A DNA stretch of 64,000 bases, taken from Petrolisthes cinctipes. Lineage: Eukaryota > Arthropoda > Malacostraca > Decapoda > Porcellanidae. The notes beneath the pieces were generated by a model that did not search any database, was not told the DNA's origin, and was given only the letters and a program-made list of their open reading frames with translations. Where the stretch lies: contig JAWQEG010001317.1 in the NCBI GenBank assembly GCA_033782935.1, positions 7,501 to 71,500 on the forward strand, given 5' to 3'. A program made the translations under genes and the position numbers. Below are positions 23,826 to 34,000 of this stretch, in pieces (position 1 is the stretch's first letter; every line of letters starts with the position of its first letter).

Positions 23826-23975
23826 TAATTGGAGAGCCTTGATTCCTCCAAAGTATGCTAGTAAAAAGACCAGCTCTGCTGATCAACAAAAATAATGGTG
23901 GCCTGTTCCCTGGAAAAGTTTGGAGGAATTAGTTGCTCCAGATATACCAACACTTTAGTCCCACCTTAATTAATA
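23826..23975. repeat. Foldback repeat, copy 2
   Basis: GATTCCTCCAAAGTATGCTAG and AAAAGTTTGGAGGAATTAG form inverted arms. AATAATGGTGGCCTGTTCCC and CAGATATACCAACACTTTAG match copy 1 read in reverse. Confidence 0.75.
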
Positions 23976-25290
23976 AGTGGGGATTTTAGCAATTCATTAT
24001 AATAGTTACTACAACATTGGGGAAAATTAACAAGTGCCATTTTTAAGGCATTTTCTTGTGTTACACACATATATCGGTTCTTCTAACTGAGTGATGATAA
24101 TTACCTTCTCAGATGAACATTTTATCATGATTAAAATCTGAACGCCAAAGTCTCTGTCTTTCCCCTAGGCTACGATACTATGGTAGAAAAGTAATGCTTT
24201 CTACTGAGCTAGCTAGGCTATACGTAGGCCTATCCCACTGCAACAAGAGAACCCAGTCCCTCTCTATATGATTTGCGCCTATATAGTGATTTTGGGGTAT
24301 GAAACATAACGAAAAAAAATGCTGACACAGACATACACTGCTATCTAGTAGATCTCGTACCTCTGCTCCTCCTCGTCTTTGTTTGCATATTTCTGATAAA
24401 CAGAGGATGCTGGGAGTTACTTGACTGCACAGACTATTATAATGACTTTCGACTTTCGAGAGCAAAAATACGTTCCTTATAAACTTATATATCCCATTGC
24501 TCAAAAGACATTTCTGCATTGCCAGTGTTACAATAATGGTATTCTGTGTGACATTATTGTAGTTTTTTTTAATTATTTATCTATATTTTTATTTTGCCAC
24601 ATTTTGAATATTGTTCAGTTGCTTGAATATCTGCTGCCAACTCTCATATAAACATGATTGATAGGACATATATATATAATATAATTAATTTATCATTGCT
24701 CGGCGTTAGTTTAGTGCAATTAGCATTTTAATTATAACATTCAGCATCCTGAACCTTTTACTTCAGCATGTTTTCCTAGTAAGGCTTACTATGAGTCCTA
24801 ATTACTTTAAAGAGACAAGTAGGCTACACGTTATACGAGTTAATTATACAGAGAAGAGATCAAACTATTAAATATCTTCCTTCATCTTCATCGGTATATG
24901 ACTCAGGATAATCCTATGGCTATGCAAATTAAGTACAAGAAAGCGTCTCCAGAATATTTTTCTACTTTACAGATCTCCCTATAATATATTTCATATAGTA
25001 TTACTGTCGTACGATAAATTTCATAGAACAATACAGTAGTTCAAATTTTTTGTGTAAAAAGTAAATTAAAATAGACATGTATACAGCTATGTAGCCCTAT
25101 TTTTTTTAACCATATATAAAGGCGAAAATGTATTGGCTCCCTCTGTTGATTTCTTGGCTTTTTCGGTAAATGTAATGTAATCCAAAACAAAATACATAAA
25201 GAATTGACAAAACTAACTAGATGTATAAGTTCACATCAGTAATTCATAACTAGTGAAATGTAGTAGGCCTAAGCATGCAATGGTGCATTT

Positions 25291-25344
<54 letters not shown>

Positions 25345-25659
25345 ACCTGCAGTATAAAAGAATTAAAATAGATTATTTTAAGTAAATGTTAATTATCATT
25401 TCAGTATTGTACTACTAAAATTTTAGCTGACGACACGATAGTGTCCACTGTCACGGCACTCCCCGAAGAACATGACGTCAACCAGCATGACGCCAACACA
25501 GGATTTTAAGCAATACGTATGTAGCTACTTCTTTGTTCTTGCCTGGTTGACATAGCTCTCCAATTTACCTTACTTGAAATATTATTGGGGTGTTGTGTAT
25601 GGCGATATAGTTTCTATAACTTAAAACTAATATTTATTAGCTATATTATGTATGGACAA
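23976..25659. other. Non-coding, with (GA)n at 25293-25338
   Basis: The (GA)23 tract is the only clear feature. A 113-codon - strand frame at 24178-24519 lacks recognisable features. Confidence 0.55.
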
Positions 25660-25673
25660 AATTATTCTTCTAT

Positions 25674-27192
25674 CTATCTATCTATAGCTCTGACGCCTCG
25701 TTCCCTCCGGGAACTCCCCCCAAGGGGGTGGCCACGGCAGAAGTGTCTCCAGTTCTCCCTGTTCCAACACTCCCTCCTTACTTGTTCAAGCCCTCCTCTA
25801 CCCCTCACGTTTCTCTCACTTACATACTCCTCCACTCTGTTCTGCCACCTAACCGGAGGTCTGCCTCTCACACCAGGTCCCACAACTTCACTTCCATACA
25901 CCCTCCTTACAAACTCCTCACCTTGCATTCTCTCTACATGTCCAAACCACCTCAATGTATCACGTTTCACTCTCTCAACCACTCCACACTCAATGCCAAT
26001 TGCCTTCTCACTCATACCACATCTCTCATACACACTCTCATTACTTTCTCCATCCCATCTAGTAAGTCCACATGCTCCTCTCAAATAACTCATTTCCACA
26101 GCACCTATTCTAGACTGATGAGCCCTACTCCATGTCCATGTCTCCGACGCATACGTCAGTGTTGGCAGGATTATACTATTTCGTAGTCCCCTTTTCACTT
26201 CCATACTAACACTTCTACCCTTCATAATCCTCCCCAGTGATCCTATGACCTGTCTACCCTTCACTGCTCTCTCCCTAATTTCTCCTTCCATACTTCCATG
26301 TTTACACATAACTGTACCCAGGTACTTAAACTCCTTCACTTCCTCCATCCTCTCACCCCTCAGAGTTATCTCACACTTCGTCCCAGTTGGTACAGCCACT
26401 CTGTAAGGTGTCGCAAAGTCAATCATTTCAGTTTCTGCTCTTTCAAATACCATCACTTTACTTTTACCCACATTCACCTTCAGTTTCCTTCGTTTACACA
26501 CAGACTGAAATTCGTCCACCACTCTCTGTAAATTCCTTTCATTTTCAGCCATCAGCACAGTGTCATCCGCAAACAAACTTGCCACCAGGGACCAATTTGC
26601 TTCATTCAGCTTCAACTTCGCCCCCAGACCATTCACTTTGGCTTTCACCTCTCTCATACAACCATCCATATATATATTGAACAACCATGGTGACATAACA
26701 CATCCCTGTCTCAGCCCTACACTAATATTAAAACTCTCACTTAGATCACCCTCTACCCGTACACATGCTTTTGCATCTGCATAAAAAGCCTCAATGCCTT
26801 TCAGCAAAGGCCCCCCAACACCATAAATTCTCAACACCTCTGTCATAGCTTTCCTATCAACCCTATCGTATGCCTTCTCCAAGTTCATGAAGGCAGCATA
26901 CAACTTCTTACCCTTCCCAATATATTTCTCCACTATTGATTTTAATGCAAATATTTGGTCCACACATCCTCTACCCTTTCTGAAACCTCCCTGCTCCTCA
27001 CTAACTTTATTCCCTGTTACTTCAATCAGTCTTTCCGTAATAACCTTCCCGTAAACCTTCCCCGGTACACTAAGAAGGCTTATTCCCCTATAGCTACCAC
27101 ACTCCTCCTTACTCCCCTTCCCCTTATACAAAGGTACAATTATGGCTCTCTTCCAATCCTCTGGCACCTCTCCCTGCCTCCAAGCCAATGTA
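25674..27192 (-). pseudogene. RTE LINE ORF, C-terminal half (reverse transcriptase)
   Basis: It starts at LAWRQGEVPEDWKRA immediately after the insertion and runs open to a TAG in the terminal GATA repeat. RT blocks: IIVPLYKGKG, SYRGISLLSVPGKVYGKVI, EEQGGFRKGRGCVDQIF, LEKAYDRVDR (block A), GLRQGCVMSPWLFNIYMD (block B) and SLFADDTVLMAEN (catalytic block C). The C-terminal RWFGHVERM and GRPPVRWQNRVEEYV segments are typical of RTE/CR1-like elements. No internal stop, so the domain looks young. Confidence 0.93.
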
Positions 27193-28284
27193 CAGTCACT
27201 CATAAAAGTAAAGACACCCCCAGGGAAGACACCTTTTAAGTGGTGTGATATCGGTTCTGGTAACATTGTACAGCTGATCACACTTCCGTGAGGCCCACCC
27301 AACGTTGTCAATGTTGGCCGAGATAACCCCGAAACACTAGTTGTGAGCTCTGCTCGCTCGAACCATTCACTGGTGGGAGGGAGAAGTAAGGAGGGATTTG
27401 AGGAGGGTAAGGGGGGTGCCCGCCTATACAAGAGAGGTGAGAAATTATTCTTGGAGAGGTGAAAAATGAATGGAAGCTTTAATAATAGTACGAAAATACA
27501 CCCGGTTATCAATTATTTATATACCGATATTCGTGTCAATTATTAACATCATTAAAGGTAAGATTAACTTTTTCATATTATGATGTAACACAAAAACAAC
27601 TGAGGTAACATTATTGTATACTTTATTCGTATAGTATTCAATGGTTATCATCAAGCACTAAACGCTGAAAAATACTTACACAATAACTGAATAAGAATCA
27701 TGAACCAGAATGCTCTTTATTAAATGAAGCAAATGTGAATACCTTTATATTACATGTGTCAAGTGTTGATACCACTAACACACACTTCCATTTCCCACGT
27801 ATCTACCTAACAGTTTATAATCGTGTCAAATGTCAAGGCTTTCATTATCCCTCACGTGATAGCAACCTTGTAATATTCTGAATACTTTTAATAATAGCTC
27901 GTTGTATTGAATATAGTGAACACGTGCTGTTTGATAATTTACTATAAATCCCTCAGTATTTCATCTGTTTCTAGGTAGCGAAATTTTTTTATTTTGGCAG
28001 ATAATACATGTGAGCAGAGGCCAGGGAGATTGCGTCTGGCACCCACAGGCTTGTCAACTGTATTTTTTTTTTTTTTTTTTGCATTAATTAGAGATTGACG
28101 TTGACTCTAGTCTCGTTAGCCCAAATTCGTTTTGATACTCCAAGAGGATTATGAGTTGGTTGAAAACCACTAAACTGGTAAGGGTATTGAAGACTGAGTG
28201 TGGAAATATTCCCTCTCCAACATGTTGGCAGTCCTGATGACTTGAAGATGTGTAAGGTGGTGCAGTCAGTCAGTTCACAAGACA

Positions 28285-28930
28285 AGGTGTATTTGGAAAT
28301 TCACACTAATATCAACCTTGTAGGAGAAGACAGTAAAGACCAAAACGGCATCAAATACAACGGTGTGAGTATTGGTAGAGTGTATATGGAAATTCACACT
28401 AATATCAACCTTGTAGCAGAAAAGTAAAGACCAATACGGCATCAAATACAGCGGTGTGAGTATTGGTATAGTGTATATGAGGCGTCTATTTGCATAACGG
28501 GATAAACACCACCTCTGGTGAAATTGAGTTAGCACTGTCTTCCCCTCTAGTAAACATCTACAATAATTATTTACGTGGTGAAGTCCATATCCCCTTTTGG
28601 AGTTTCTAATTAGGCTTAAAATGAAGTATAAATAGAGAGACTATAACCTTTTGTGCACAGATGTTAAACTTTAAACCCATTTTTCTCAAAACTTGAGTTG
28701 TGTCGCTTATCTTGTTATGCAAATAGACGCCTCATATGGAATGTCACACTAATATCAACCTTGTAGCAGAAGACAGTAAAGACCAATACGGCATCAAATA
28801 CAACGGTATGAGTAGTGGTAGAGTGTATATGGAATGTCACACTAATATCAACCTTGTAGCACAAGACAGTAAAGACCAATAGGCCTACGGCATCAAATAC
28901 AACGGTGTGAGTATTGGGAAGGTGTTGAAT
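28285..28930 (+). repeat. ~95-bp tandem repeat in the foldback element spacer
   Basis: Four units share ATTCACACTAATATCAACC or GTCACACTAATATCAACC, CAGTAAAGACCAA and AACGGTGTGAGTATTGG-type segments. Two lie at ~28290-28475 and two at ~28738-28925, separated by the nested MITE. Confidence 0.85.
28478..28734. mobile_element. Nested 257-bp MITE
   Basis: Termini TGAGGCGTCTATTTGCATAAC and the inverted GTTATGCAAATAGACGCCTCA. It interrupts one unit of the 95-bp tandem repeat. Intact units read GTGTATATGGAA, so the empty site implies a TA (or ATAT) duplication. Non-coding. Confidence 0.9.
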
Positions 28931-29910
28931 GATGGGAAACACAGGATTTCAGACCTTAACACGCCTTCAATAAAGTTTAATTTTAAGAAATGTTGAAAAT
29001 AGTTGCCAGCTTCTTTATTAACATGTCCGATGAAACCTTAACTGTGCATCACATGCATTACTTGATGGAATTATTACAATGCTTAAATAATTATGAATAT
29101 AGTTCTCTCGCAACTCATGACAGATAAAACCAATAGTACCTCTGTCACCAACATTATTATGTTATGTGTGTGTGTACTGGCTTATATAATTATATAAGTA
29201 TATTACATGCACACAGAAAAGAGAGATGCACACAGAGAAGAGAGATACAGACCAAATAATAATTTTTGCTACCAAGAGACAAATGACAAAACAAGGGTTT
29301 CATAGTCATATTCCAATATTTCAATACAACGAGCTATTATTAAAAGTATTCAGAATATTACAAGGCTGCTATCACGTGAGGGATGAGAGCCTTGATTATA
29401 AACTGTTAGGAACTTATGGAAGTGTGTGTTAGTGGTATCAACACTTGACACATGTTATATAAAGGTATTCACATTTGCTTCATTTAATACAGAGCATTCT
29501 GGTTCATTATTCTTATTCGGTTATTGTGTAAGTATTTTTCAGAGTTTAGTGCTTGATGATAACCATTGAATATTATACGAAAAAATACCGTATACAATAA
29601 TATTACCTCGGTTGTTTTTGTGTTACATCATAATATTAAACACTTAATCTTACATTTAATTATGTTAATAATTGACACAAATGTCGTTATATAAATATAT
29701 GATAACTGTTTGGAGGAAGGTTGGTTTGCTCGAAACATTATCCCAACTCATGCTTCGTCTCATCTACCATTAGTTACAAATGTGTCGAGCAAATCAACTT
29801 CATCTCTCAAGCGCCATCACTGACGTCACGTACACTGTTGCCAGAACCGATATCACAAGTATAAGAAGATGACTGGCCTGTGGGGGTCTTAATTTTTATG
29901 AGTGACTGTA

Positions 29911-31639
29911 CATATAAGCATCATCCACTCCACCACTACCTCCCCCTCACACTTTAACATTTCAGCAGTTATCCCATCCACCCCCGGTGCCTTTCCCATC
30001 TTCAACTTTCCTATTGCTTTCCTAACCTCTTCCCTTCCCAGTTCTCCCTGTACACCCTGTCGTCTACCACCTCCCTCCATCCGCATGCATGTCACCACCG
30101 CCTCCCCTCCCGTCCCTTCATTCATCAAGCGATCAAAGTGCCTCTTCCACACTTCTTTCACTTCCCCACTTCTACTCACAGTAACTCCATCCTCTCTCTT
30201 CATTCTCACGCTACCAGACTTTCCTTCTCCTCTTTCTCTTTTAACCTCCTTCCAGAATAATTTCTTATTTTCTTTAAACTTCTCACTCAACTTCCTACCA
30301 AACTCCTCATCCACTCTCCTTTTACTTTCACTCACCATCCTCTTCACTTGTCTCTTACAAACATTATATTCTCTCTTCCACCTCTCTTTCACTTCCTCTG
30401 ACACATTCCTCTGCAGTGTTCTCCTATATGCCTTCCTCTTCTTCGCTATTGCATCCTTCACTTCATCTGACCACCAAGCACTCCTTTTCTTTCCCCTCTT
30501 CTGTGACTTGCATCCCACTACCTCTGTTGCTGTTCTCATCACTATTGTCTTAAACCTTTCGTACACCTCATTCACTCCCACTCCCTCTCCCATACTCAGC
30601 ATTGCATCCTCCAGCACCTCACCTACCCTCCTCTTATATATCTCTCTGTACTCACTGTCATTCAATCTTCCGCGTGCCACCTCCCTCTTGTTCCCCCCTC
30701 TATCCTTCCTACCATACTCCCATTTTGCCCTGACTCTAATCCTTGCCAACACAGCATAGTGGTCAGAGCACTGAAACATTCCTCTCACCACTCTAGCATC
30801 CATCACATCTTTCCTTATCCTTTCATCCACAGCTATATAATCTATCAAACTCATTTGCTCTCCCCTTTCATCCCTCCTCTTCCATGTATACCTGTGGATC
30901 AGTCTGTGCTCGAAGCAGGTGTTGGAGAGGAACAACCCCGCTTCGGCACACACATCCACCAGGCACTCACCATTCTCATTTATTCCATTCACACCCCACT
31001 TGCCAACTACATTTCCTATTGTTTCATTCCCTACCTTCCCATTCATGTCTCCCACAAGCACAACCCTCCTCCCCCTCTCAAAAATTCTCAGACATACATT
31101 TAACCCATCCCAAAATTCTTTCATTTTCATTTTTCCTACCTTGGTCTGCGCGTTCACTGGTGCATACGCGCAGACCCATGCCTATTTCACTATCCCAATC
31201 TTGCTTGTCATCCATACTATCCTTGTTCCCTTCCTTCCATGTCCGTCCATTCCCTTCCACACCCTCCCAGAAACCAACAATGCACACCCTTCCTTTCCTC
31301 TCCCTTTACACTTTTCATCCATACCCGTCCATGTCACGCCTCCTTCCATTCCTTCCCACAACACACTCTTCCCTCCATTCCTACACTCTTCCACCCCCCA
31401 TCCTTTCATATGCGTTTCTGATACTCCACATACATCTATCTTGCTTCTTCTGACACACTCCACAATCTCTCTCCTTTTCACCTCATTCACCATTCCATTC
31501 ACATTCATTGCTACTACTCTCAAGCATTCTTCCCCTTTCCTACCCCCCACAGGGCAGACTGGAGACCCTTCCCCGCCATTAGCCACAGCTGTCCATCTCC
31601 CCATTGGGGGGCCACTGGTGGCTGGCAAGGCCAACGCAG
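29911..31639 (-). pseudogene. RTE LINE ORF, N-terminal half (APE endonuclease)
   Basis: Reading from 31634 down, endonuclease motifs appear in order: AMNVNGMVNEVKRR, VSETHMKGW (catalytic Glu), VVLVGDMNGKVG, and CSDHYAVLARIRV (Ser-Asp-His). A linker follows, with FWKEVKRERGEGKSG and the pre-RT signature LKMGKAPGVDGITAEML. A TAG at 31182-31184 sits where the frame otherwise continues directly as AWVCAYAPVN, so it is a point nonsense mutation. The half ends at MLICT, exactly at the TA insertion site. Confidence 0.92.
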
Positions 31640-31649
31640 AATTATTCTT

Positions 31650-32079
31650 AACTCAACAAAAATGGTAAGCAATTACCAATTGCATATATATATAGAGAGA
31701 GAGAGAACAAAGAAGTGGCAGCACTGAGAGGAAGTGACTCAGTGACTCACAACCTCTCTGATTTCCTAGCCTCTCTCCGGGTCCCTTCATATTATGAACC
31801 CACGTGACTTCACTATCCCTCAGGTTTAGTGTATTATGAATATATAGTTACTGATGATTCGATAAAGTAATATATAATAAAGTTAGAATTTCACTCAGAT
31901 TCATCATACACAATAAGTAATCACACTGTATGGTGTGTGGTAATTATTTACGTTAATCCTATTCTTCATATGGGGCTATCGAATCTCGCCCACCTTTTGA
32001 CAGATTTTGGTTCATTTACTTGATTGATTGATTGATTAATTGATATATGACGCCGCAACAGCGAGGTCATAGCGCGCCA
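31650..32079. other. Flank of the RTE element
   Basis: A short (TA)n(GA)n at ~31686-31706 and a (GATT)n at ~32022-32040; otherwise nothing recognised. Confidence 0.5.
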
Positions 32080-32225
32080 GAAAAAAGTGATATAGAGGTG
32101 CGACAGCAAGCAGGAAGGAAAGAGGGACAGTTGAAGAACTCTGAAAGCTAGTGACTGGGGCCGTAGGGGAGTCAAAACCCTTAAATTATTGCCCACATCA
32201 CTACAGGCAATACCCCCCTACGGGA
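32080..32225 (+). repeat. SINE-like dispersed repeat, copy 3
   Basis: Blocks GTGATATAGAGGTGCGACAG, GGGACAGTTGAAGAACT, GACTGGGGCCGTAGGGG, TTGCCCACATCACTACAGGC and ATACCCCCCTACGGG, matching copy 4 with ~80% similarity by eye. Confidence 0.78.
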
Positions 32226-34000
32226 TAATTTACTTGAATTTAAATAGATAGGCTTTAAAGGTAGGTCTATAGTCCCCACAACAGCCACAAGCACAGGTTT
32301 GAGGCTCTGTTGATACATGTCACATGGGCTGAGTAACTAACCTATAATGGCCTTGCTCAAGTGGCTCTTCAAGTGGCTCTTCCAGTTTTTGTTGTTGTTG
32401 AAGTTCCTCAAGCTGTCAGGCTCTTCCAGTTGTTCATATCAATTTAAAGATATTGAAATGAACAAATCTGTGTTAATTAATATAAAATATTTTTCTAAAC
32501 CTGGCAGACCTCTCCTCAAGAATTACCGTATTTTACACATCTCTTCTAATAATTCTCATAATCCTACCTCTGCAGGCTGGGCCTGAAGAAAATGTACATT
32601 AAAATACCCATACAGTAGTAGGTTGTGGTGCCATATGGTGTAGGGGCCTAATAAGAGTATACTCCAATCTAATTTTGTTTTGGTTAGGGCTCTTGGTTTG
32701 ATCACCACAGGTAAATGTAACTATTTTTTTATTGTTATTTTGAATATGATATCTGACGTGTTATGGTGCGAACTACGGTTAATATATGGACCCTGTGATC
32801 GTGTATTACACTTGGTGGCTTCTAATTCCTCCTGACTATGCCACGAAACAAGTTCCTTCCATATAAGTGGTGTTTCGTGGCTACACGAAAGGTCGGGTAA
32901 ATGAAAAATAGGGTGTGCAATATTTAAATAGCTGGAATGGCTTTGGCATTATAAACAAATCTAACATATAAAGCATCCGTTATAAAGCACATCCCAAACA
33001 TAAAAATATTATTATGAGGTTATAATTGCAGTACGTGGTAAAGGGGTACGGCCAAAGATAATTTATGCAAATGAGGGAATTTGGTGGTAATGGGCGTGGC
33101 CAAAGTCAATTCTTGCATAACAATCCAGCCTTTATATGACGCCATGGTGTACAGGTCATGGAACTTCGAATCTTGCATACGGGCCAATGGTACATACGTG
33201 TTTCGCTATCCATACTACCTTCATAATTAATTCTTCCTGGATTCATAAGAAGCTGTTATGCTCTGCCTTATACTCTTTTCTAGATTCGAATTCTATATAG
33301 ATATTAACACTCCTAGGAAGAAATGTAAACAAACAATAGATGCAGTCGATATTATAGTACAGCAAGGCACATGCCACAATACATGCCATAATCCTTAATG
33401 TGGAAGATTATTTTAGGTTATTGTACCTTATAGGTTTGGTGATATTAATTAATAGCCTCTTGAGTTAGGATACTTACGTGTATTTCAGGTCCGAGGGTTG
33501 GTTTATTCATTTCTATAGACCATGGGTCGGATATGTCCAGCAGAGTCAAACCAAAAATAGTTAAGTTTATTGGAAATTATGGATTCAAACAATAGTCAAG
33601 TTTAATGACAAATAAATTGGAATAATGGTACAGCACACTCAATTAACAGAAAGATGCAAATGAAATAAATATTTGTGGAAATACGGACATTGTTATTATA
33701 GGAGGCCAGAATGAGCTAGGATGAGACATTGTTGAGCGATGAAGAAATTGATGTCTGTGTGAGGGATGGTGGGCTCAGTCACTGCCCAGCATACCATTTT
33801 GTGAAAATGTGTTAACTCACTCCACCCTTTCCTTTCTCGAGTCCACTCCTCTCTTGCCGTACCCCACTCTTGTCCTAGGTCACTTCCCTCTGACTTCTGC
33901 AGAGTAGTATAGGGTGGAAACTGAAGACGAGGGTGTGAGGGAGATAGTGGAGGGAAAGGGTGTGAAGGATGAAACTGGTGAAGCAGCTGTGGGGTGTTAC
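32226..34000. other. Non-coding, possible 3' UTR of the orphan gene near 33700-34000
   Basis: Partial foldback repeat near 32815-32880 and a (TTG)n motif at 32388-32400 resembling a LINE 3' tail. A 121-codon - strand frame (33696-34061), rich in Pro/Ser, overlaps the orphan gene's end and may be a spliced or out-of-frame tail. Confidence 0.4.

Larger units (their letters stand above)
27193..29908. mobile_element. Nonautonomous TA-flanked DNA element with ~600-730 bp inverted arms
   Basis: It sits in the RTE ORF between duplicated TA dinucleotides (27191-27192 and 29909-29910). The termini are inverted copies: CAGTCACTCATAAAA at the left and its complement at the right, followed by a shared GATATCGGTTCTGG. 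The arms stay complementary with gaps across 27193-~27920 and ~29318-29908, for example around GGTTATCATCAAGCACTAAA (left) and TAGTGCTTGATGATAACC (right). The ~1.4 kb spacer holds tandem repeats and a nested MITE. No transposase frame is present. TA duplication suggests Tc1/mariner-type mobilisation; the arms also recall foldback elements. Confidence 0.9.
25670..31639 (-). mobile_element. RTE-type LINE, near full length, split by a DNA element
   Basis: A 10-bp target duplication AATTATTCTT flanks it (25660-25669 and 31640-31649). Without its insertion it is about 3.25 kb, the usual RTE size. One ORF codes an APE endonuclease then a reverse transcriptase. The 3' end is a short UTR merging into a GATA repeat that also supplies the stop codon, an RTE habit. 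The frame is broken by an in-frame TAG at 31182-31184 and by the insertion at 27193-29908. Flanks of the insertion rejoin in frame across a single TA. Confidence 0.93.

Noticed and set aside
25585..26784. + strand frames of 70-170 codons
   Set aside because: They are antisense shadows of the RTE reverse transcriptase frame on the - strand.
29902..31668. + strand Pro/Ser/His-rich frames up to 285 codons
   Set aside because: Antisense shadows of the RTE endonuclease half; composition mirrors the opposite strand.
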